Position numbers and translations under genes: made by a program
The notes under the pieces: model-generated
Database searches by the model: none
The model's input: the letters and a program-made list of their open reading frames with translations, nothing else
What the model was told of the DNA's origin: nothing
NCBI GenBank assembly: GCA_001775555.1
Contig: MEXE01000012.1
Location: 1-10,727, forward strand
Length of the DNA: 10,727 bases
From: Candidatus Amesbacteria bacterium RBG_19FT_COMBO_48_16
GTDB taxonomy: Bacteria > Patescibacteriota > Microgenomatia > CAZETR01 > Amesbacteraceae
Direction of reading: 5' to 3'
Shown here: piece after piece, positions 1 to 4,938 of the stretch
How the letters are laid out: each line of letters starts with the position of its first letter
Position numbering within the stretch: position 1 is the first letter of the stretch

Positions 1-263
1 CTTTCTATAATAGTGTTAATTTAAAGCATCAGGGGGAGTTGGTTTCCGCGGCTGAGACAGCTAAGGAAAATGAGGCGGGCTTTTGGAAGACTTGTGGCCC
101 GTGTGCTGTCAAGGGGAACTATGACATTCATGGCAAGCGGTATTATCATTTGCCGAGTTTTAGGCATTATTCCCAGGTGGTGGTTAATTTGGATGAGGCC
201 GACCGCTGGTTTTGTTCGGAGAGAGAAGCGGTTAAAGCGGGATTTGTTCGGGCGCGAGATTAG
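1..263 (+). CDS. SNase-family nuclease, C-terminal end with 'sunset' motif (partial)
   Basis: Only the C-terminus is present; the reading frame (first full codon at base 3) is open to the left edge and ends at TAG 261-263. The first visible residues, with a LVSAAETAKENEAGFW core, match the last helix of a thermonuclease (staphylococcal nuclease, SNase) domain, where an AAE..AK....G.W pattern is typical. A small Cys-containing module follows: GPCAVKGN, then YHLPSFRHY, then DRWFCSEREAVKAGF. This is the 'sunset' domain pattern often found at the end of secreted or surface bacterial SNase proteins. The family cuts DNA and RNA with calcium, usually outside the membrane. The SNase catalytic Arg and Glu residues and any signal peptide lie outside the window, so activity cannot be judged. 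The stop codon lies three bases from the 3' end of a convergent tRNA gene. The family call rests on recognised motifs. Confidence 0.75.
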   Translation, partial: FYNSVNLKHQGELVSAAETAKENEAGFWKTCGPCAVKGNYDIHGKRYYHLPSFRHYSQVVVNLDEADRWFCSEREAVKAGFVRARD

Positions 264-266
264 TTG

Positions 267-337
267 TGGACCATGGGGGGATCGCACCCCCGTCCCCGCA
301 ATGCGAATGCGGTGCACTACTACTATGCTAATGGCCC
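267..337 (-). tRNA. tRNA-Ala (anticodon CGC)
   Basis: The reverse strand folds as a full 71-nt cloverleaf. Acceptor GGGCCAT pairs with ATGGTCC, followed by discriminator A73. The D stem is GCAT/GTGC with a short 7-nt loop. The anticodon stem CCGCA/TGCGG encloses loop TTCGCAT, anticodon CGC. The variable loop is 4 nt, and the T stem is GGGGG/CCCCC with loop TGCGATC. The G3:U70 wobble pair, the main alanine identity element, is present, as are T8, A14, A21, C48, C56 and A58. Two oddities: position 18 is A and position 55 is G, so the usual G18-Psi55 contact is lost on both sides. CCA is not encoded (CAA follows A73), so a CCA-adding enzyme would be needed. The gene lies 57 bp downstream of the O-antigen ligase-like gene on the same strand and may be partly co-transcribed with it. 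Confidence 0.88.
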
Positions 338-346
338 AGGCATTAA

Positions 347-375
347 CTTATAGAGATTTTAACTTATGGGGGTAA
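347..375 (-). promoter_or_regulatory. Putative promoter of tRNA-Ala
   Basis: On the minus strand, TTACCC (bases 375-370) is followed after 17 nt by TATAAG (352-347), which differs from the consensus -10 box at one position. The predicted start is two to three bases before G1 of the tRNA. The -35 box matches at only three of six positions, so the assignment rests on the -10 box and the spacing. Confidence 0.4.
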
Positions 376-394
376 ATACTTAAACTTGGATTGT

Positions 395-2491
395 TTACTG
401 ATTAGGGGCAGGAGAAGGGGAAGCAGCGGGTGAGGTGGCAGGGGAGGGGGCCGGGGTGTTGGTGGTTTCATCGGGCCCGAGTTCAGCGGGTAGTTCGATC
501 GGGGGGCTGATTCTGGGACTGGGGAGAGGTTTTGGGGCTTCTAATTGAGTTTGAGTGGGAGTTTGAGCTTCGGGGGTGGTTGGAGCGGCAGTCTCGCCCA
601 GTTTTGTCTTCAGGTCCTCGAGTTCCGCCGCGGCCTTGGTAAAGTCGGCGGAGGACTTGTCGACTAAGTTCACGACGACTTGCATGGAGGCGACGGCGTT
701 TCGCAGGTCACCCTTTTCTTTATACGCAGCAGCTAGGTTGTAGTGAGCGTTGGGGAGGTTAGGCTTGAGGTCGGCGGCTGCCTGGAAGAAACGGATAGCC
801 TCGTCGTAGTTTTTGAGGGAATAGAGGACTCCTCCGAGGGCGATCCTGAGGTTGGGGTTGGCAGGATCGAGAAGGATAGCCTGACGATATGAAGCTACTG
901 TCCAAACATCGGCTCCCTGGGCTAAGTTGAGGAGGTTTCTGTAGACAGTGGCCAGGTTTTCGACGTTGGTAACTTTAGCCGGATTTAAAGCGACAGCGTT
1001 TTTGGCCTCGCGGATGGATTGCTGAATAAGCTGGGTGATAGTGGATCGGTCTTGAGCTGTCAGATTGGGTTGGGCGGCGGCGGAATTAGCCAGGAGAAGG
1101 TTGGTTTGGGAGTAGGCGAGGCGATATGTGTCTTTGTAGGGGTTGGCCTGCATGGCTTTGAGAAGGTTATCGTAAGTGGCTTTACCCTGATTACCGGCTG
1201 CGGCTTTGAGGGCAGTTTGGAAGTAAATTTCGGCCGCGTAAGCACGAGAGCCGAGGTAGACAGTGGGAATTATGAGTAGAAGAGCTAGGCCGAGGAAAAT
1301 CCAGGGAAGGAGAGGGGAGCGGATGCCGGTGTCCGACGCAGCGACTATGTCGATATTGGCTTCATGAACCAGTGAAGACCCCATTTGTTTGAATGCCTGG
1401 GTGGCGATAACTAAAAGAATGAAGATAACGAAAAGTGTCACAATAGAGGAGGGGATGATTAGTTGAGAGATGAAAAGAATGATTAAGGATAGCGTAGAAC
1501 CCAGGGCCAAAGCACGGAATGGGGACTCAGAGGAGGATTTAAAGATATGGAAGAAGAGATTGGAGGAGCGGAGGACGAGGAAAGTGTAGGCGGCGAGTCC
1601 GAAAAGTCCCAGGGTGGAAAGTAACTGGAGATAGTAATTACCGGCAGAGGTAAAGCGGATGTTCCAGAGTGGGGTGAGGTTGAAATTGAGGGGCCGGAAT
1701 CGGCTGAAATTGGATAAATAGGTGGCTGGGCCGGTACCCAAAATGGGGGAGATTTTGATAGATTCAAGAGCGATAGCCCAACTGGCGGCTTGGGGTAAAA
1801 AAACGGGACGGCTATTGGGGCCGGAACCGAAAAGTCGAAAAATGAGAAGACCGCTGGCGACTACCGAGCCAAGTATAGAGAGTGAAAGGAGGAGAGTTTT
1901 AGTGGAGCTGGATTTGTCTTTAAGGGTGAGGATAATTTGCAGGGGAAGCAGGGTGATAAAGAGAAGCAATGCGGTTAGGGGACTGCCCAGAGGTGTCCAG
2001 GTCGGATTTTGGGCAAATTTGAAGGGAATAATCTGGGGTATTAAACCCGAGCCCCAGGCGATAGTTATGAGAGCTAAGATGGCCGTGGAGACAAGGAGGG
2101 TGGAAAAAGCAAGCTCCAGCTCTTTTTTGGTGCGGATGAGATTTGTGGCGGCGAGGAAAAATAAGATCAGGAAGATAATGGTGCTGGTTTGACCGGGGTC
2201 AACCAAGGCATCGAGCCGATTGGGGGTTTTGAGGAAAGTGGAAAAGATCCATGCGGCGAATAGAGAAAGCAACGGCAGACCCAGCGGGCTTCTTAGCAGG
2301 CGGACTTGACGGTCAAGTACGAAGTTAGCTGCCATGATGAGGGTAAGGATGGATGAGGTGACGATGAGCAAGGCTAGTTTATTAAACTCGTAGAATTCGG
2401 AAGTAACGGTTAGAAAGAAGAGGGGGAGCAGAAGAATCGTGGCTTGGATAATAAAGAAACCGATTTTTTGCAGTGTAGCACTGGTTTTCAT
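395..2491 (-). CDS. O-antigen ligase/polymerase-like membrane protein with TPR tail
   Basis: A 698-residue protein with roughly 11-12 hydrophobic segments spread over residues 10-415. A large loop around residues 235-285 holds the W.iAL..I..SPILGTGP pattern followed by a FSRFRP segment, typical of the Wzy_C/O-antigen ligase superfamily (PF04932), which joins or polymerises undecaprenyl-linked glycans on the outer face of the membrane. Residues 419-610 form TPR-like helical repeats; the clearest are 546-577 and 580-610. The last 65 residues are low-complexity Pro/Ala/Ser/Thr. The start is ATG at 2491-2489: the frame stays open further upstream, but that extension would overlap the divergent transposase gene and adds no recognisable sequence. 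No Shine-Dalgarno is seen. The ligase-plus-TPR architecture is common in Patescibacteria. Its glycan substrate cannot be read from sequence. Confidence 0.82.
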   Translation of the reverse strand: MKTSATLQKIGFFIIQATILLLPLFFLTVTSEFYEFNKLALLIVTSSILTLIMAANFVLDRQVRLLRSPLGLPLLSLFAAWIFSTFLKTPNRLDALVDPGQTSTIIFLILFFLAATNLIRTKKELELAFSTLLVSTAILALITIAWGSGLIPQIIPFKFAQNPTWTPLGSPLTALLLFITLLPLQIILTLKDKSSSTKTLLLSLSILGSVVASGLLIFRLFGSGPNSRPVFLPQAASWAIALESIKISPILGTGPATYLSNFSRFRPLNFNLTPLWNIRFTSAGNYYLQLLSTLGLFGLAAYTFLVLRSSNLFFHIFKSSSESPFRALALGSTLSLIILFISQLIIPSSIVTLFVIFILLVIATQAFKQMGSSLVHEANIDIVAASDTGIRSPLLPWIFLGLALLLIIPTVYLGSRAYAAEIYFQTALKAAAGNQGKATYDNLLKAMQANPYKDTYRLAYSQTNLLLANSAAAQPNLTAQDRSTITQLIQQSIREAKNAVALNPAKVTNVENLATVYRNLLNLAQGADVWTVASYRQAILLDPANPNLRIALGGVLYSLKNYDEAIRFFQAAADLKPNLPNAHYNLAAAYKEKGDLRNAVASMQVVVNLVDKSSADFTKAAAELEDLKTKLGETAAPTTPEAQTPTQTQLEAPKPLPSPRISPPIELPAELGPDETTNTPAPSPATSPAASPSPAPNQ

Positions 2492-2497
2492 ATTGTG

Positions 2498-2532
2498 TAT
2501 ATATTTAATAATTGGAAACACGTTGAAGTCAA
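2498..2532 (-). promoter_or_regulatory. Putative promoter of the O-antigen ligase-like gene
   Basis: Minus strand: TTGACT (2532-2527, five of six matches to the -35 consensus), 18 nt, then TTAAAT (2508-2503, four of six). This predicts a start about four bases before the ATG. An overlapping alternative -10, TATATA (2503-2498), ends exactly six bases before the ATG. Either choice gives a leaderless or nearly leaderless mRNA. Confidence 0.35.
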
Positions 2533-2555
2533 GCCCCAAAATGCTTATGTTCTGT

Positions 2556-2571
2556 CCTATTGCGCAATAGG
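2556..2571. repeat. 16-bp perfect palindrome between divergent genes
   Basis: CCTATTGCGCAATAGG is its own reverse complement over all 16 bases, and the flanking T/T pair does not extend it. It lies between the O-antigen ligase-like gene and the transposase-like gene, and overlaps the best -35 candidate of the latter (TTGCGC, 2560-2565). A GTAG tetranucleotide overlaps its right end (2571-2574); GTAG at the foot of a hairpin is a known feature of REP sequences acted on by RAYT transposases. It could be a repressor operator or a REP-like site. Confidence 0.6.
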
Positions 2572-2587
2572 TAGCACCTGGTAGAAT
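2560..2587 (+). promoter_or_regulatory. Putative promoter of the RAYT-like gene
   Basis: TTGCGC (2560-2565), 16 nt, TAGAAT (2582-2587, five of six matches to TATAAT). The -10 box ends six bases before the ATG at 2594, predicting transcription from the A of the start codon. The -35 part lies inside the 16-bp palindrome, so a protein bound there would block it. Confidence 0.35.
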
Positions 2588-2593
2588 TGGGAT

Positions 2594-3286
2594 ATGACTC
2601 CTGGCCGGATATACCATATATATAATAGGGGGGTAGACGGAAGAGTAATTTTTTCTGATACTGAGGACTTTGAGAAGTTTATAGGAATACTCAAAGGTTA
2701 TTTGGGGGAGTTTATTATTGAGAAAGGAGGGAGATTTAAATCAGAAAGACCATATTTGAGCCGGCACAGACAAAAGATGAATCTTTTTGGCCGGATAAAA
2801 CTGCTGGGGTACTGCTTGATGCCTAATCACTTTCATTTGGTACTGCAGCCGCAAGAGGCAGAAACGATAGCCAAGCTGATGCGGCGGTTGGGAACGGCTT
2901 ATGCCATGTACTTCAACGGGAGGTATAAACGGATTGGGACGCTGTGGGAAAGCGGATATCGATGCGTGGAAGTTTGGGGGGATGAGCGGATAGTACATTT
3001 GACCCGGTGGGTGCATTTAAATCCGGTGTCTCGGGAAGTGAGACGGTTTGGTCTGGTGGAAACAGTGACTGGTTTTAAACCTGAGGAATATATGTACTCA
3101 AGTTACCAGTATTATCTGGACCCGAGTTCGGCGAGGAACTGGATTCATCCCGAGGTGGTGTTGTCGCTGTTTGAGAACTGGAACGAGCGAAAGTGGGCCA
3201 ATTACCAGAGGTTTGTGGAGGATGGGAGAGCAAAGTCGGAAGAGATTCTGGGCGAGATGGCAATTGATACGGGAAGAGATAGGTAG
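2594..3286 (+). CDS. REP-associated tyrosine transposase (RAYT)-like protein, Y1/HUH fold
   Basis: A 230-residue protein of the Y1 transposase family (PF01797). The opening YHIYNRGVDGRVIF, the central GYCLMPNHFHLVLQ with metal-binding HFH at 79-81, GTLWESGYR, and RWVHLNPV at 138-145 are all hallmark blocks. Related enzymes cut single-stranded DNA at REP hairpins through a tyrosine in the helix just before the NPV block. Here that position (139, aligned to Tyr115 of Escherichia coli TnpAREP as I recall its sequence) is tryptophan, codon TGG at 3008-3010. The protein is full length with no frameshift, so it may be a domesticated or inactive DNA-binding form. The tail (184-212) matches the usual RAYT C-terminal helices. 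No Shine-Dalgarno is present; the start is fixed by the conserved N-terminus. It diverges from the O-antigen ligase-like gene across about 100 bp. Confidence 0.88.
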   Translation: MTPGRIYHIYNRGVDGRVIFSDTEDFEKFIGILKGYLGEFIIEKGGRFKSERPYLSRHRQKMNLFGRIKLLGYCLMPNHFHLVLQPQEAETIAKLMRRLGTAYAMYFNGRYKRIGTLWESGYRCVEVWGDERIVHLTRWVHLNPVSREVRRFGLVETVTGFKPEEYMYSSYQYYLDPSSARNWIHPEVVLSLFENWNERKWANYQRFVEDGRAKSEEILGEMAIDTGRDR

Positions 3287-3420
3287 AGGAGGGAGTGGAT
3301 TTTTTAGAAAAAACTATTTGAGAATCGACCCGCTGTAGGGCACTAGGACGGCTGTTTAGGAGAGGAGTAGGAATATGGTGTGCTGAAAGAGTCTGATGTT
3401 AAAGTGTGACTATCCTGTAG

Positions 3421-3426
3421 TATAAT
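3421..3426 (+). promoter_or_regulatory. Consensus -10 box of the HEAVH protein gene
   Basis: A perfect TATAAT ends six bases before the ATG at 3433, which would place the transcription start at or next to the A of the start codon. No convincing -35 hexamer lies 16-18 nt upstream (the best there is TTAAAG), and no Shine-Dalgarno is present. Confidence 0.5.
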
Positions 3427-3432
3427 AAGCAC

Positions 3433-3909
3433 ATGAAGGAAGTGGAAATCGTGGTGAGTGTGGGTGAGGCACTGGTTTACTTGGGACTGTTGGCGGTAGC
3501 TGGTGTTAGTGGAGTCATTTATTGGTTGCGCAATCGTGTTGTGGTGGTGGTGGGAGATATTCGGACTAACGGCGATGTAGCCAGGGGTGTACAAAAATTG
3601 GCGATGGCGGTGAGGAAAAAGAAAGGCGCGGAATGGATTAATAGTGATCGCTTAACTCATGAAGCTGTTCATGGTTGGACTGATAGGGGTGGTAATTTAG
3701 ATGGGGAGCCTGGGGAAATTGGATATACCCTGAGAGGAGGGAGAGTGAAGGACGTGTTTTATGTAAGTGTGAGTCGGGATCCGGATCATGATATGAAGGT
3801 GGCGAGGGCGCCGGTATTTGACCGGCGGACTAACAGTGGTTTAAGTGAGGCGGATAGAAGAGTTTTTTCTGAGGCACTGGAAAGAAAATATCGGGGGAAG
3901 AATGATTGA
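3433..3909 (+). CDS. Small single-pass membrane protein with an HEAVH (HExxH-type) motif, unknown function
   Basis: A 158-residue protein I do not recognise. Residues about 13-32 form one hydrophobic segment, followed by positive residues (WLRNR), which suggests an N-out, C-in anchor or an uncleaved signal. The soluble part contains LTHEAVHGW with HEAVH at 76-80, matching the HExxH zinc-peptidase signature. It continues with a Gly-rich stretch and GEIGYTLRGG, loosely like the strands after the HEAGHA motif in M41 (FtsH-type) peptidases. Only 78 residues follow and no clear third zinc ligand is evident, so enzymatic activity is unproven and the motif may be coincidental. The C-terminus (138-158) is charged and helical. 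The ATG lies directly after a consensus -10 box. It converges with the recombinase-like gene, leaving 23 bp between stops. I infer a real gene from its length, promoter and neighbour-like codon use. Confidence 0.6.
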   Translation: MKEVEIVVSVGEALVYLGLLAVAGVSGVIYWLRNRVVVVVGDIRTNGDVARGVQKLAMAVRKKKGAEWINSDRLTHEAVHGWTDRGGNLDGEPGEIGYTLRGGRVKDVFYVSVSRDPDHDMKVARAPVFDRRTNSGLSEADRRVFSEALERKYRGKND

Positions 3910-3932
3910 TGTACTTGGATCATTAGATTGGG

Positions 3933-4532
3933 TTACTGGAGCAGGAAGTAGGTAGCAAAAAAGCTAAGGATGAAAATTAGCATCAGGATAACGTAAACAA
4001 AAACCGGCGGGATGGGGGAAGAGATTTTTGGAGCGGGTCCGGGAAAAACTTCAGGTAAGAGTTTTATAAGGTTGAAATTGGCTGATGGGGATGACGGTGA
4101 CTCCGGTAGTGGTTGAACTTCAGGCGGAGGGACCGGTGCCGGAGGGGGGGGAGGGGGTTCCGGCTGAATAGATGGTGGGGGGGTGATATTTGGGGTAAAA
4201 GGGGAGGGAGCCGGGGAAACAGCGGAAGCAGGAGCGGGAGGTGAGATGAGTCCGGTTTGAGCGCAAAACTCAGTAAAGTGACGCAGTGAGGATAACCTGC
4301 GTTTGACGGTGGCGGAAGGATTGACTGCAGAGAGGTACTGCTGGTATTTGGCTGTAACGTCAGGAAGGGTAATTGTAGATAAATTCTCCCGGCTTAGAGG
4401 GTGGAATTGACTGGTGACAAAATTTATAAATACCCGCAGGTCAGAGAGGTAGTTTTTTAGGGTGTTGGGGGACACCGATTGATCAAGCAGATGTTGGCGG
4501 AACAAAGCTAAAAGTTCCTGGGTGTAATCCAT
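3933..4532 (-). CDS. Tyrosine-recombinase core-binding (SAM-like) domain fused to a Pro-rich linker and C-terminal membrane anchor
   Basis: A 199-residue protein with an unusual architecture. Residues 1-95 match the N-terminal core-binding domain of tyrosine recombinases (phage integrase SAM-like): LLALFRQHLLDQSVSPNTLKNYLSDLRVFINFV, then a region ending TVKRRLSSLRHFTEFC, as in XerC/XerD-like proteins, where it clamps DNA. The catalytic domain with its Arg/His/Arg/Tyr residues is absent. In its place is a linker very rich in proline (96-150, with a run of seven prolines), then a short Leu/Pro stretch and a single hydrophobic segment at about 177-198 that ends the protein. This predicts a cytosolic DNA-binding head tethered to the membrane by its tail. 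It could also be a recombinase fragment that picked up a membrane tail, but an intact ORF with a TATAAT box just upstream argues for use. Function unknown. Confidence 0.7.
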   Translation of the reverse strand: MDYTQELLALFRQHLLDQSVSPNTLKNYLSDLRVFINFVTSQFHPLSRENLSTITLPDVTAKYQQYLSAVNPSATVKRRLSSLRHFTEFCAQTGLISPPAPASAVSPAPSPFTPNITPPPSIQPEPPPPPPAPVPPPEVQPLPESPSSPSANFNLIKLLPEVFPGPAPKISSPIPPVFVYVILMLIFILSFFATYFLLQ

Positions 4533-4543
4533 AATTACAGAGT

Positions 4544-4549
4544 ATTATA
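4544..4549 (-). promoter_or_regulatory. Consensus -10 box of the recombinase-like gene
   Basis: On the minus strand TATAAT (4549-4544) lies 11 nt before the ATG (4532-4530), giving a predicted leader of about five bases. The -35 region is AT-rich with no clear hexamer. No Shine-Dalgarno fits in such a short leader. Confidence 0.45.
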
Positions 4550-4902
4550 CTGTATTTTTGGTAATTATATTTATTAATGTAAAATGAAAAGTCGTATGAA
4601 AAGTAATGAACAGAGTATAAAGGAGAACCAATATTTTTGCAACCTGAATAAATCAGAAGCAATTAATTGACACATAGAAGAACATTTTACTTATATACTA
4701 CAAGATATGATCTAAAGAAATTTATCAATCTTGTAATAATGATTGCCAAATATTTTAAAGAGGGTATTAGATCAGAGGATTGATGAAAGATTTAATAAAT
4801 AATTTAGAAAAAGTAGACTATTAATGAAAAAATACAGCTAATAATAGGATATATGAAAAAAAGAAATAAGTCGGATTAGCTTATTATTTTCAGGTGTAAT
4901 GT

Positions 4903-4931
4903 TTGCTTATAGTCAGGAGCAGAGATAAAAT
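4903..4931 (+). promoter_or_regulatory. Putative leaderless promoter of leuS
   Basis: TTGCTT (4903-4908), 17 nt, TAAAAT (4926-4931, five of six matches to TATAAT). The ATG at 4939 begins seven bases after the -10 box, so transcription would start at or one base before it. This supports 4939 as the leuS start over the in-frame TTG at 4903, which would lie inside the promoter. Confidence 0.4.
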
Positions 4932-4938
4932 TCTAATA

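Larger units (their letters stand above)
4533..4938. other. AT-rich intergenic region upstream of leuS
   Basis: About 400 bases without a convincing gene. GC is about 18-32% per 60-base line across 4561-4860, against about 50% just to the left and 57% in comEA, and the G-over-C excess of the rest of the + strand largely disappears. Contents: a -10 box for the minus-strand gene at the left end; a 9-bp direct repeat ATGAAAAGT at 4584-4592 and 4596-4604; a consensus TTGACA at 4667-4672 with TATATA 19 nt downstream (weak promoter candidate); two interleaved inverted repeats (see findings); only tiny ORFs (5-28 codons); and the leuS promoter at the right end. No tRNA, T-box, terminator or CRISPR repeat is visible. 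Confidence 0.6.

Noticed and set aside
70..375. + strand ORF overlapping the nuclease tail and tRNA
   Set aside because: It is an out-of-frame reading of the sunset-motif coding region and runs through the tRNA-Ala gene; no recognisable protein features.
3300..3313. TTTTTT-AG-AAAAAA as terminator after the transposase-like gene
   Set aside because: The loop is too small and the stem is A/T only; no GC-rich stem followed by a T run.
3901..3924. AATGAT...ATCATT inverted repeat between the convergent stops as a bidirectional terminator
   Set aside because: Only 6 bp of mostly A/T pairs around a 12-nt loop, without a T tract.
4140..4190. G-quadruplex-like G runs in the recombinase-like gene, and similar runs at 428-456
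   Set aside because: They coincide with proline-rich coding sequence on the minus strand and are explained by strand skew plus proline codons.
2594..4532. RAYT, HEAVH protein and recombinase-like protein as one defence or mobile-element module
   Set aside because: Each has its own promoter and mixed orientation. There are no flanking terminal repeats, target duplications, nuclease or helicase partners. Nothing in the sequence links them.
4584..4670. 28-codon ORF (ATG 4584, TGA 4668-4670) and a chain of tiny overlapping ORFs at 4739-4841 with TGATG/TAATG junctions
   Set aside because: All are short, AT-driven and without recognisable sequence or Shine-Dalgarno; stop-start overlaps are expected by chance in DNA this rich in A and T.
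4533..4938. T-box or leucine-attenuator leader for leuS
   Set aside because: No T-box sequence, no intrinsic terminator and no Leu-rich leader peptide. The nine-codon ORF at 4899-4928 has no Leu codon, and the best promoter makes the mRNA leaderless.
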